Source: CAZSMK01 sp964608095 (GTDB lineage Bacteria; Sumerlaeota; Sumerlaeia; MWCT01; JAGHBZ01). Taken from it: a stretch of 36,665 bases of DNA. The stretch spans positions 1 to 36,665 of the forward strand of contig CAZSMK010000048.1 in NCBI GenBank assembly GCA_964608095.1. The letters are read 5' to 3'. This document shows positions 1 through 8,180 of the stretch, one piece after another; the first letter of the stretch is position 1, and each line of letters opens with the position of its first letter. Under the pieces are notes generated by a model. That model was not told the DNA's origin, did no database searches, and was given only the letters and a program-made list of their open reading frames with translations. A program made the translations under genes and the position numbers.

Positions 1-6
1 TAAAAA

Positions 7-49
7 GTGTCGCCGCATCTTCTAAACAGTAAACAGAAGGTCTGACTCC
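7..49. repeat. Partial copy of the GGGGTCAGACC-ended element
   Basis: Right-hand part of the element described at 3458-3568. It contains GTGTCGCCGCATCTTC followed by the 27-bp terminal block (23-49), which here ends GACTCC instead of GACCCC. It lies just downstream of the stop codon of the large tail-like gene, so elements sit at both ends of that gene. The rest of the copy may lie left of the window. Confidence 0.8.
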
Positions 50-64
50 TTTATGACTTCTTTC

Positions 65-3000
65 TCAAACCTCGACTCTTTCCGCTATCTCACCTTTCAC
101 CGACAGTTCCTCCTTGAGCACGTCGTAACACACCAGCACGGTCTCGCCATCTATCGAGATTGCAAAAAAACTGACATTGCTCTCGTAACAACCATTAATC
201 CCCGCACCTTCGGGAATGAAACGTTCCGCAACACTACCCTTTACGTACACATCGCCGTTTCTATCTATTGCCGCACAGCAGCGATACCCGCCTTCCGGCA
301 TCATGTAAGAGAACAAAATCCGCTGATTGATTGCATCATAAGAAACAGGTTCATCACAATACTCATCGAGCGGTGAAAACGCAATAAATTCTCCCTTGAT
401 GTGTAAGTTGCCGAGAAAGCCAAGCCTTGCCACCACCTCGCCTTGGATAACGATCTCCTTCTCGAGGTTGGACGCCATGTGCTGGATAAATGTCTGTTCG
501 TCGTATTCCCAGCATCGAATCCCGCGCGACGGTAGCTCGAGCATAAAGCGCCACGAAGCGAACGAACCGAGTTTCACGCGTGCGACCTTCCCGCGTTCCG
601 TAAGCGCCATCAGCAGCGGCAGCGCCGCTTCCACCCGGTCGACCGGTTCCAACCTGCTCGCGGTCAACGGTTGCGTCACCGAAAGCGACATGGTATTACC
701 TGCGCTGCGGTTGAGGAGCATTGCACCGATAAGGGTCAATCCTGCGGATTCCGCTGAATGCCACATCATCTGCCAATCCTTCACGCGATCGCCAAGACGA
801 TTGCGCAACGGGCGATTCTCGAGCTGCAGTACATGCCTTTTCCCTTCCGCACCGTACCACAACCGCACAAGGTTTATAATCTCCCCGTCCGAGCCGCAAT
901 CCAGCGCTATCTGCTCGTCCAATGTGTTCGACCGCGACGCAACAAAATCCATCGGCTCGCTCACGCGACGGTCAGCAACCACCATCGCCTTTATCTTCTC
1001 GCCGCTACCTACCAGTGCGATACCTGATTCCTCGAGGGCTTCGTGAAGCAGCGAACCGTACCGAGCCGGCTTTGTCAGGACGCGGCTGAACTCGAACCCC
1101 TGCAACGCACACCAGTCGCCGGCGTCCATAAAACTCTCGTCATCGAGCAGCGACACATCGATTGCCATGAACCGCTCGTCGGTCAACAGCGTTCGTACAA
1201 TCTCCGCCGGGTTCGTCATCAACTCACCGTAGTCGTTCATCATTCCCTCGACAGATGCGAACAGCTGCGGTTGAACCTCCTCAGTGTCGGGCGGTCGGTA
1301 TTCGACAACAAACCTGAGCTCCTGCAGGTAAATCTGCGCCTCATCGTCCTGGCTCACGAATTCAATCTCGACCGATATCGGTGTGGCGCCCTGGAAGAAC
1401 GCCCATCCGCCACGGCTCTTAACGAACTCTGTGACGTCGAACTCCTGCCAACGGCTTGCCGCCGGAACCGAGGTCGCTAATTCCGCCGCAGCCTGCACGT
1501 TCCCTTTCCTGCTGAGCGACACGCTGCTTTTCTTGCCCGGAAATTCGAGCGTGTACTCGAGCTCGAGCCACAACTCGAGCGCCTGCACCAGCCCCCCGCC
1601 CGGAACCTCTATTGAAAAATACGTTCCCTTCGAGGTGAGGTCGGATGGCGTAATCTCTATTGTCCCACAATCTATCGAGAACACATACCGTTTCGCAACC
1701 GACGTCACCCAGAAAGGAGCAGTGCCGTGATACTTCCCGTTGATCAATGCGCCGAGCTGAACATATTTCGCCGCGGTTCCCGCGGTGTCGAGTTGCGCGC
1801 ACAAATTTATCCGATGGATGCGTGCCGCATCCGAGTTCAACGAGATACGGTGCAGCCTGAAGCGCAATGGTTTCTTCCCACCCGTCACGGATGCTCCTGA
1901 GAAGTTCAACGTCCCCGTACTGAAATCGTCGTCTTTCGCCATGTGGCTGTCGCGCCACAAAAAGTTCTCATCGCCCAGGTCTTCTTCGCCCTCGACTTCG
2001 TCGAACCGCGTAACAAGCGTATTGCCCGGCGAAGAAAACAAGGGACGTGAATCCGATACCGTGAAATCTATGGTGTCCAGATGACTGTGCGCAGCTGCGT
2101 TTCCCGAAAACTCGCTCGGCATAGGCCGGCGCAAGGCTCGTTCCGTTTCATCCGCCTCTTTTTTCAGCCGCATGAATACAGGCGTAGTCGGCGACCAGCG
2201 CCGGTTTGACATGAAACACACGCATAGCCGGACGCGTTCAAACGAGCCGAACCTTGTCTCTCCATTGTCAACGCTGCCTGTACAATTGATCTTGAGCAGC
2301 CGGTGATTGCGGTCGAGCCGTGCAGCGGACGACCATCCTTCCATATCAAGGATCCTGTAGGGATCGAACGCGGTTGTCGTGGGATCAACCGCCCATGCAC
2401 CACGTCTTGTACCCGGCGAAATATCGAGCGACGCCACACCTGCGGCATTCGCCTTCACCACCGGCAAACGCCCTACCGTTACTATTGTTACCTCTCGACC
2501 GTCCAGCTCTTCGGTCATAACATCGTAGTCGTCCGGCGACAGCAGAGTTTTGTCCGTAAACACGCGAGTGACCGCATGGCACGCATGGTCTGCAACCAGG
2601 TAGGTAAACCCGCGGTCGGGAACCATAAACACAGGGCAGCCGCACCGGTGAAATCCCGGTTTGGTTCTTATTACGGGGGACGTTGCGGTACCGAGCGCGT
2701 TTGCTTCCGCATCTTTGTCGGGGTAGAACAGCACCTCGTAGCCGATTTGCACAAAACCCGCATCGGGCAATCCGGATAAGTCGACAACGCCTATCGTAGA
2801 ATCGTCCGGAGCGACGTCCCGGTCAAGAAACGTCGCAGGTTCAGCGACATAAGGGACTAACTCGAGCCGGTCAACTGCTCCGAACACGACAGGTATAGCG
2901 CTGAATCCCGACATTACGCTCGAGGGAATACCCGGCAACGGTTCGCTTAAGGGACGACACGCCATGCGAGCGAATCGTGCGCGTACTGGGTCGACAAGGT

Positions 3001-3430
3001 TCAACGTGAACGACGTTGTGTCTTCTGTCCCATCGGAAACCAGAAACCACCCCATCCAGACCACGTCAGACCATGACGACTCTTCCTGCTTTGCCGGGTC
3101 GTCGAAGAACAGCCCGACCCTGCAACGTGTCCCCTGCAAGATGCCGCGACGGAGCGACTCGATCAGGGATGCGGCACGCGTACCGGAACGGCTTAGCTTG
3201 AGCGTGGCAACGGAAAGCCCGGTGCTACCGCCTATCCCGGGGGTGTCGGGGAACGAACGAAACTCAACGTCGAGGTCAAGTAACAACGCCTCGCAGACCG
3301 TTCCCTCAAGCGTGAGGGGTCGGTGCGATATCACCAACGGCTCGTTCTCCAACATTATCTCGACGAGCCAGTACACCTCCTGCTCGGAGCTCATAAGCCG
3401 GTTCTCCGTTATGCTCGAAATCTTCCGCAT
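65..3430 (-). CDS. Putative phage tail/baseplate structural protein, 1121 aa
   Basis: Very large protein at the downstream end of a phage structural module. I do not recognise a named family with certainty. The N-terminal third carries a segment around VFGAVDRLELVPYV that resembles tail and baseplate proteins. The middle is rich in beta-strand-like stretches, suggesting stacked sandwich domains. The C-terminal 120 residues contain three similar motifs, NLHIKGE, DVYVKGS and ELSVKGE, which look like a short beta repeat. No signal peptide or membrane segment is seen. The ATG start is preceded by AGAGGAAGG at good distance. The role as virion part is inferred from the capsid genes upstream on the same strand; it could also be a tail-tip or receptor-binding protein. 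Confidence 0.6.
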   Translation of the reverse strand: MRKISSITENRLMSSEQEVYWLVEIMLENEPLVISHRPLTLEGTVCEALLLDLDVEFRSFPDTPGIGGSTGLSVATLKLSRSGTRAASLIESLRRGILQGTRCRVGLFFDDPAKQEESSWSDVVWMGWFLVSDGTEDTTSFTLNLVDPVRARFARMACRPLSEPLPGIPSSVMSGFSAIPVVFGAVDRLELVPYVAEPATFLDRDVAPDDSTIGVVDLSGLPDAGFVQIGYEVLFYPDKDAEANALGTATSPVIRTKPGFHRCGCPVFMVPDRGFTYLVADHACHAVTRVFTDKTLLSPDDYDVMTEELDGREVTIVTVGRLPVVKANAAGVASLDISPGTRRGAWAVDPTTTAFDPYRILDMEGWSSAARLDRNHRLLKINCTGSVDNGETRFGSFERVRLCVCFMSNRRWSPTTPVFMRLKKEADETERALRRPMPSEFSGNAAAHSHLDTIDFTVSDSRPLFSSPGNTLVTRFDEVEGEEDLGDENFLWRDSHMAKDDDFSTGTLNFSGASVTGGKKPLRFRLHRISLNSDAARIHRINLCAQLDTAGTAAKYVQLGALINGKYHGTAPFWVTSVAKRYVFSIDCGTIEITPSDLTSKGTYFSIEVPGGGLVQALELWLELEYTLEFPGKKSSVSLSRKGNVQAAAELATSVPAASRWQEFDVTEFVKSRGGWAFFQGATPISVEIEFVSQDDEAQIYLQELRFVVEYRPPDTEEVQPQLFASVEGMMNDYGELMTNPAEIVRTLLTDERFMAIDVSLLDDESFMDAGDWCALQGFEFSRVLTKPARYGSLLHEALEESGIALVGSGEKIKAMVVADRRVSEPMDFVASRSNTLDEQIALDCGSDGEIINLVRLWYGAEGKRHVLQLENRPLRNRLGDRVKDWQMMWHSAESAGLTLIGAMLLNRSAGNTMSLSVTQPLTASRLEPVDRVEAALPLLMALTERGKVARVKLGSFASWRFMLELPSRGIRCWEYDEQTFIQHMASNLEKEIVIQGEVVARLGFLGNLHIKGEFIAFSPLDEYCDEPVSYDAINQRILFSYMMPEGGYRCCAAIDRNGDVYVKGSVAERFIPEGAGINGCYESNVSFFAISIDGETVLVCYDVLKEELSVKGEIAERVEV

Positions 3431-3457
3431 CTTGTTCCTTCCTCTATCTTACCTATG

Positions 3458-3568
3458 GGGGTCAGACCTTCAGTTTACAGTTTAGGTACAACTGGTGTTG
3501 TTTTTTTTCTCCATCATCGTAAACAGTGTCGCCGCATCTTCTAAACAGTAAACAGAAGGTCTGACCCC
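3458..3568. repeat. Complete 111-bp inverted-repeat-ended element, copy A
   Basis: Left end 3458-3484 and right end 3542-3568 are inverted copies of a 27-bp block starting GGGGTCAGACCTTC, differing at two positions (A against T). The interior contains a T-run followed by CTCCATCATCGTAAACAG and GTGTCGCCGCATCTTC. No coding capacity. The structure is that of a small non-autonomous palindromic element (MITE or REP-like). GGGGTCAGACC-type ends are, as I recall, frequent near REP-associated IS200-like transposases in environmental genomes, but no transposase is present here, so the family is inference. Confidence 0.8.
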
Positions 3569-3583
3569 CCGCTGCCCATCGTC

Positions 3584-3713
3584 TAAACGGTAAACAGAAG
3601 GTCTGACCCCTGCTGCCTGATCCTTCTGCCACAAGTGGTGTTGTTCTTTTTTTCTCCATCATCGTAAACAGTGTCGCCGCATCTTCTAAACAGTAAACAG
3701 AAGGTCTGACCCC
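3584..3713. repeat. Two truncated copies of the same element
   Basis: A lone right-end block lies at 3584-3610 (one base changed, TAAACGG). A longer partial copy lies at 3631-3713, starting ACAAGTGGTGTTG and ending with the intact 27-bp block. Short GCTGCC-containing joints (GCTGCCC, TGCTGCCTGA, ACTGCCTGA) separate the copies. Together with copy A they fill nearly all of the 321-bp gap between the tail-like gene and the 202-aa gene. Confidence 0.75.
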
Positions 3714-3751
3714 CACTGCCTGACCACACTGCCCATCTTGTTCCTTCCTTC

Positions 3752-4360
3752 TTATTCATATCCCGACTCCTCGTACACCGCCAGGTCAAGGTCAAGATTC
3801 GCCATTCCCGGTTGGTACTCTTCGTATTCCAGCTCCGGGTTCAACAGTCGCACTATTTGTACATTGCGCTGCTGGTCTACAAACGTAAACCGCTTTATTC
3901 CATAATCGAGCTGCACGACAATCCAGTTCTCCAGCATAAGATACGTCAGCTGACTGACAGTGGGCAGCGTAAGATGCACTACGCGAAACGGATCCCTGAC
4001 CCGTGTCGTATAGAGCACTCCACCCAGTGACCGCTGAATCTTCAATCCCGTGTCAACTCGTTTATGAACCCGTGTCACCTTCCCACCGCACAGGGGAATC
4101 GTGCTCGCCGGTTTCCATACCGTTGATTCCGCGGGATAATTCTCTTTCAAGGCAAACTGAACGAAAATCCCGGATACGTCGACCGACACCACCCGACCGG
4201 GATACTCGACATACGCGTTGTCAGGTTTGCCCACAAATACTTCATCACCCATCTGAAAATATTCGCCGGGGTTATTGATCGGAATAAACCTCGTACCCGC
4301 CGTCAAGGTCCCCTGGACCTGTTGCTCATCCTCTTTTCCTTGTGCGAACAGCGTTATCAT
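3752..4360 (-). CDS. Phage-module protein of unknown function, 202 aa
   Basis: No family recognised. The protein is soluble, beta-rich in appearance and has no signal peptide. The start ATG follows AAAGGGAG at proper distance, and the 24-bp gap to the upstream DUF1320 gene suggests one transcript. Position between the gp36-like gene and the large tail-like gene suggests a head-tail connector, tail completion or tail tube-like component, but this is inference from order only. TAAGAAGGAAGGAACAAG follows its stop codon, similar to the leader of the tail-like gene, which hints that the downstream repeats were inserted into a shared leader or duplicated with it. Confidence 0.55.
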   Translation of the reverse strand: MITLFAQGKEDEQQVQGTLTAGTRFIPINNPGEYFQMGDEVFVGKPDNAYVEYPGRVVSVDVSGIFVQFALKENYPAESTVWKPASTIPLCGGKVTRVHKRVDTGLKIQRSLGGVLYTTRVRDPFRVVHLTLPTVSQLTYLMLENWIVVQLDYGIKRFTFVDQQRNVQIVRLLNPELEYEEYQPGMANLDLDLAVYEESGYE

Positions 4361-4384
4361 GTTTAGGTCTCCCTTTTGGGAATA

Positions 4385-4807
4385 TTAGAAATTCTCCATT
4401 ATGTCGCGCGAGAACACGGGCGAAACAGTTTCAGTCGTGCTGGCAACGAATGACCGCACAAGGGCATCCGGCGATTGCGATATGTCTATCTCGGCATTCG
4501 CAAGGTAGCGGAGCAGGGTACGCGCGTCCGTCGCCCGTTGACGGTGTTCTTCCGAGACCAATCCCGGCACACGCGCAAACAAATTATCAACCGCCAGGAT
4601 TGCGCTTAGCCGTTTCACAATCGCCGGCGCCGTAGTCAACGGCACGCGGTACCGGTTCGACAAATACGTATCGATCTCAGCGTCCGCATCCGCGATCGCC
4701 GCTTCAATGACTGCGGTATCCGGCTCACCGTCTTCGTCCGTATCCGCGAGTTTTACCAGCGTCTCCGTCGCCAGCCGTTCCTTGATATCATCAATCGTGC
4801 AATACAT
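4385..4807 (-). CDS. Phage gp36-like protein, DUF1320 family
   Basis: 140 aa, typical for the DUF1320 family (Mu-like gp36), a small head or head-completion protein found next to the capsid gene in Mu-like and related phages. The start MYCTIDDIKERL, the acidic helical middle (DADAEIDTYL) and the following SNRYRVPL are characteristic. AGAGGTAAAAGAAG precedes the ATG. In this module it follows the capsid gene in transcription order, as in relatives, but is separated from it by 630 bp carrying repeats. The precise role in virion assembly is not known to me. Confidence 0.8.
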   Translation of the reverse strand: MYCTIDDIKERLATETLVKLADTDEDGEPDTAVIEAAIADADAEIDTYLSNRYRVPLTTAPAIVKRLSAILAVDNLFARVPGLVSEEHRQRATDARTLLRYLANAEIDISQSPDALVRSFVASTTETVSPVFSRDIMENF

Positions 4808-4845
4808 CTTCTTTTACCTCTTTCCGTTTTTTTTACCTACATAGA

Positions 4846-4955
4846 GGGGTCAGACCTTCAGTTTACAGTTTAGGTACAACTGGTGTTGTTTTTTTCTCCA
4901 TCATCGTAAACAGTGTCGCCGCATCTTCTAAACAGTAAACAGAAGGTCTGACCCC
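4846..4955. repeat. Complete 110-bp inverted-repeat-ended element, copy B
   Basis: Left end 4846-4872 and right end 4929-4955 are the same 27-bp inverted blocks as copy A at 3458-3568, and the interior is almost identical except for one T fewer in the T-run. The near-identity of A and B shows recent duplication or movement within a phage gene cluster. Confidence 0.8.
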
Positions 4956-4977
4956 CCCGCTGCCTGATCCTTCTGCT

Positions 4978-5061
4978 ACAAGTGGTGTTGTTCCCTTTTT
5001 TTCTCCATCATCGTAAACAGTGTCCTCCATCGTCTAAACAGTAAACAGAAGGTCTGACCCC
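4978..5061. repeat. Truncated copy of the same element
   Basis: Starts ACAAGTGGTGTTG like the copy at 3631 and ends with the 27-bp block at 5035-5061. The interior differs slightly: GTGTCCTCCATCGTC replaces GTGTCGCCGCATCTTC. It is followed by CTGCTGCCTTGCC and more GCTGCCTGA-type joints up to about 5100. Confidence 0.75.
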
Positions 5062-5437
5062 CTGCTGCCTTGCCCCCGCTGCCTGATCCTCACTGCCACC
5101 ACATGACATGGTTTCGGGACTTGATGTCTCATGCCTATCCAAAGCACTGACGCGTCTGCGCAGTTTAGATTGAAATGCCGGACAGTCTCTCTGGCGCTGA
5201 ACCACCAGTGGTTTTCCCTCGTAGCGTGCCTGCCCCCGTTATCAACGCGCGCGGTGGCGCACACGTTCATGGGTGGGGTGCAAGGACGAGTGGGCGAACG
5301 CACAGGATAGAAAAAATCGGTACCCGGCATGCGGAGCGTTTACAGTCCGTCACAGGACGCCCGAAAGCCGGGCTTACTCGTCCGCACGCCAGGCACCATT
5401 CTTTCTCATGTCAAAGAACAATTCATCCGTTGTCCTG
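5062..5437. other. Non-coding gap between capsid and DUF1320 genes
   Basis: About 375 bp, G+C-rich and without a credible gene. It holds a dispersed repeat (5122-5190), a block GGTGGCGCACACGTTC (5253-5268) that recurs with one inserted base at 24393-24409, and a short hairpin GCCCG-AAAGC-CGGGC (5359-5373) downstream of the capsid stop codon. A phage gene may once have been here, but I see no remnant. Confidence 0.5.
5122..5190. repeat. Dispersed repeat, copy 1
   Basis: An 18-bp block TGATGTCTCATGCCTATC at 5122-5139 is identical to 24418-24435. CTGCGCAGT follows at the same distance in both places (5156-5164 and 24452-24460), and a weaker match of the form ATTGA-CGGACA-CTCT follows that. This is a diverged repeat of roughly 65-70 bp in two intergenic regions 19 kb apart. 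Confidence 0.65.
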
Positions 5438-6379
5438 TTACGCAACCGCGTCTTTCCAGAGATAGACCGCGCCCGGTGCGATCACTTTCTGGTCATAATA
5501 CTTCTGTACTCGAATCATGTCTGCTTTACGGCGGTCTTCGCGCCACGACTCGACTATGTGACCCCGAATCGAGCCCGGCGCTATGGACCACAGAAACGTA
5601 TACGCGAACGCGACCTGTTTCAACGCAGGTCGTGGCGGAACGTAACACAAGAACGCATCCTTACCCCACACGTATTGCAGGTCGGCGCTCTGACCCGGCG
5701 CCGCTACGTTCTTGAACGCACGCGGGACTATGACGCGTTCAACGTCGAACAACTGGGCAAGCACATCCGGCCCTACAACCCCGAGCCGTACGTACTGCAT
5801 CTTCTCGATCACCTTCGGGTGCAGCCGCACCTTCTGAAAGACCGGGTAGGACAACACCAGCACGTTCGGAATTGCCTGCACCGCTGTCTGGATAGTCGCT
5901 TTCTGCGCCTCCACCACAGCAACAGGATCTGAATTGTCGTAGTCCGACCACTGATCGATTCCGGACAACGTCGTGCCCGGGATATCCGTGCCAGTGCGTA
6001 TCCGCGTTGCTAACCCGATCTCCTTGTTCAGCCCGATCTTGTCAATCAAGAGTTCGGTGCGGTCGATGTCAGCCTGGATAGGGGGATCTGCGTTCGCGCG
6101 CTCCTCATCCGGGATCACAGTCTCGAGCGCATGATCGTCGCAGAAATAATTGTCCGTGCTCAGCGCAAAATCCACCTCGTTGGCTTCTGCTCCCGGCGCT
6201 CGGCGGTCATTCGACTGGCGGAACCGGTCTCGTTCCGGATCGAATATGTAATACTTGTCGCTCTGTTTACGTACCGGCACCTCCGACGCAATCAGGTCGG
6301 CTATATAGTCGGCGTTTCGGTACGCGATACTCACGTTCGTCAACGCCACGTCAATGTGAACCTGGCTTACTTCCGGCAT
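5438..6379 (-). CDS. Phage major capsid protein
   Basis: 313 aa. The pattern is that of HK97-fold type major capsid proteins of Mu-like and related phages: an N-terminal segment ending in the loop region (VPVRKQSDKYYIFDPER), a central domain with a long series of turns (IRTGTDIPGTTLSGIDQWSD), and a C-terminal part with a strongly conserved look (GKDAFLCYVPPRPALKQVAFAYTF). The start ATG has AAAGGAGTGAG upstream. It follows the decoration protein gene with a 77-bp gap. It probably forms the procapsid shell that the protease encoded at 6907-7914 matures. No truncation is seen. A domesticated capsid (gene-transfer-agent or encapsulin-like) cannot be excluded. Confidence 0.85.
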   Translation of the reverse strand: MPEVSQVHIDVALTNVSIAYRNADYIADLIASEVPVRKQSDKYYIFDPERDRFRQSNDRRAPGAEANEVDFALSTDNYFCDDHALETVIPDEERANADPPIQADIDRTELLIDKIGLNKEIGLATRIRTGTDIPGTTLSGIDQWSDYDNSDPVAVVEAQKATIQTAVQAIPNVLVLSYPVFQKVRLHPKVIEKMQYVRLGVVGPDVLAQLFDVERVIVPRAFKNVAAPGQSADLQYVWGKDAFLCYVPPRPALKQVAFAYTFLWSIAPGSIRGHIVESWREDRRKADMIRVQKYYDQKVIAPGAVYLWKDAVA

Positions 6380-6456
6380 TTCGTCTCACTCCTTTCATTT
6401 TGTTTGGTTATCTCGTTTAAAAAACATCAATGGCTATCGGTAGTGTTCCCTACGCG

Positions 6457-6849
6457 TTACGGTACGATGCGTTCGTGAAACGACAGGAACACATCGATAA
6501 GGTCGTCCTCTGCGGTAGCGGCGGTCTCGGTAAACCCGATACAATTCACGTGCGTGCCCGTTGTCTCGTCCACGGCTTTTACCTTGCCGCTTGTTCCCGC
6601 CACGTTCACGGGATCGCCGATATTGATTGCGCCAGCTGCCACGCACCGCGCGATTCCGGCTTTGCGCACCGTCACGTTTCTGCCCTGGTTCGGTTGGGAG
6701 AACATGGTCACGCCCAACACTTTGCCTGCATTCGCCGCGGCAGGTAGAATGCACTCGCCCGCTGCGCTTCCCACGACCACCACGCGACCCGTCTCTACTC
6801 CGCCACTCGTCGCTATCGTGTATGCCTTGTCGAGTATGTAGTTGCTCAT
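6457..6849 (-). CDS. DUF2190 capsid decoration/cement protein
   Basis: 130 aa, typical of the DUF2190 family, which is found between protease and capsid genes of many tailed phages and is thought to stabilise the head. Glycine- and valine-rich repeats of short beta strands (GRVVVVGSAAGECILPAAA, VLGVTMFSQPNQGRNVTVRKAGIA) fit the family. AGAAAGGAGTG precedes the ATG. It sits 57 bp downstream of the protease gene and 77 bp upstream of the capsid gene, all on one strand, consistent with one head operon. Confidence 0.8.
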   Translation of the reverse strand: MSNYILDKAYTIATSGGVETGRVVVVGSAAGECILPAAANAGKVLGVTMFSQPNQGRNVTVRKAGIARCVAAGAINIGDPVNVAGTSGKVKAVDETTGTHVNCIGFTETAATAEDDLIDVFLSFHERIVP

Positions 6850-6906
6850 CCTTTGTTCACTCCTTTCTCATCGAGATGATGAGGGGTATCAGCGCGTTCG
6901 CACGCT

Positions 6907-7914
6907 TTACGGTTCCATGGCGCGCTCGATCTGCCTGAGCGCGTCAGCGTATGTCATCCCCTCGTGCTGCCTGCACATCTCCTTCACCTTGCGGTGGAGT
7001 TCGACCGACCGTTCACTCACTGCCGCTTGTTTCGTGGGGCACGGCATATCGCCTTCCGCCATCTCGACTGCCGGTTCGCTCGGTGCTATCTCCTCGAGTG
7101 GAACGATAACGGGCAATGACGCGAGAAAGTTCCGGAACCACGCCAGCGGGGTCTGTACCGCTGCATCCGCGCCTTCCGAAAACTTCAATGGGTTCGCGTC
7201 AGGCAGCTCTTCCATGAACCGTATAATGCCCATCTCCACCCAGGCGGGCAGAAACCTCCCCTGGCGTTTCAGCTCGTTGCAGAAATGTACCAGCTCCTGT
7301 TCCATCAACGAATGATTCAACCGCTGGATCTCCTGGTCAGCCCGTGCCTTCTCTTCCTGCAACCTGATAATCTGCTGATGCGCGGCTTCGATCTCGTCGG
7401 CGTTCGCAGCCGGCGTCGCAACCGGCTCAAGCGTCGCGGTGTCTGCAGACCCGACTAACGGGTCTGCCGAGTCGGTTACGGTATCGTTCATGTCGTCAAA
7501 CTCGATGGCGGTATATGGTGAGGCGTCCTCGAACGCAACATCCGCGAGTCCCTTGACTTCCGGCGGACGCGCGCCAAGAAACGACAACGCGCGCAGGTAA
7601 GGCCTGCCTGTTTTCTTGAACGTCTTATACAACTCGATACTACGGTTCTTGAACGCCCCGGTGCGCAAAAGGTCGACGAACTTGTCGTTGAGATTGCGGA
7701 GCCGGGCAACGAGCCGGTCGCCGGAACGTTTCAGGCTCGCAACCCAGCCATAGGCGGGTCCCGATTGGGCATGATCGATAGTGATGGGCGCTTCGTGCAT
7801 GGCGGGATCGTAATCATTCGCGATCTGGTCGATATCCCCTTCCGAGTACGTGCCTTTCTCACCGTAATCACCGGTTCGGAATATCTCCAGCTCGACTTCG
7901 TTCGTGGTGCTCAT
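6907..7914 (-). CDS. Phage head maturation protease/scaffold (Mu I-like)
   Basis: 335 aa from the ATG at 7914, chosen because AAAGGAGGG lies 7 nt upstream; an open frame extends further upstream but lacks a signal. Residues 1-130 resemble the Mu-like phage I protease family: EIFRTGDYGEKGTYSE, APITIDHAQSGPAYGWV, FKNRSIELY and LRALSFLGARPPEVKGL. The His in ITIDHAQ and Ser in NRSIEL are plausible catalytic residues by family resemblance. Residues about 165-210 form a coiled-coil-like stretch (QQIIRLQEEKARADQEIQRL), which suits a fused scaffold. It is the most upstream phage gene; the portal and terminase genes normally preceding it are absent, and host cysS starts 266 bp away on the other strand. 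Confidence 0.8.
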   Translation of the reverse strand: MSTTNEVELEIFRTGDYGEKGTYSEGDIDQIANDYDPAMHEAPITIDHAQSGPAYGWVASLKRSGDRLVARLRNLNDKFVDLLRTGAFKNRSIELYKTFKKTGRPYLRALSFLGARPPEVKGLADVAFEDASPYTAIEFDDMNDTVTDSADPLVGSADTATLEPVATPAANADEIEAAHQQIIRLQEEKARADQEIQRLNHSLMEQELVHFCNELKRQGRFLPAWVEMGIIRFMEELPDANPLKFSEGADAAVQTPLAWFRNFLASLPVIVPLEEIAPSEPAVEMAEGDMPCPTKQAAVSERSVELHRKVKEMCRQHEGMTYADALRQIERAMEP

Positions 7915-8123
7915 TGCGTGTCCCTCCTTTCTGATTAACGGTTTTTTTTCTAAACGCAACAAACACCACGTTACACAAAAACAAAAATCTTGACTATTCC
8001 CACACCGCCCCTTCCAGACCCTTGCAGGACGATAAAAATCGCCCCGAAAATAAGAAACATAAAAAAACGAGATAGCGCACAGGCTCAAGCGTTCAAAGCG
8101 ATAAGGCGGTGAATTTCGTTGAA

Positions 8124-8152
8124 TTGACATCCGTTCTGTTCGATGATAGCAC
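8124..8152 (+). promoter_or_regulatory. Possible promoter of cysS
   Basis: TTGACA (8124-8129), 17 bp, then TAGCAC (8147-8152). The -35 box is perfect but the -10 box is weak. It would give a start about 20 nt upstream of the cysS ATG, so the leader is short but still includes AGGAG. Confidence 0.4.
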
Positions 8153-8180
8153 GTTATCTTAACTACCAGGAGCAATAAGA

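Noticed and set aside
3462..3795. Open frames on the minus strand with repeated GQTFCLLFRRC-type peptides
   Set aside because: They are translations of the inverted-repeat elements; they contain no ribosome site at the right place and no protein family resemblance.
3458..5061. Clustered repeats considered as a CRISPR array
   Set aside because: Copies are of unequal length, have inverted ends and irregular spacing; there are no unique spacers of constant size.
53..6478. Many plus-strand frames across the phage genes
   Set aside because: They are shadow frames of the minus-strand structural genes in G+C-rich DNA and have no ribosome sites or family features.
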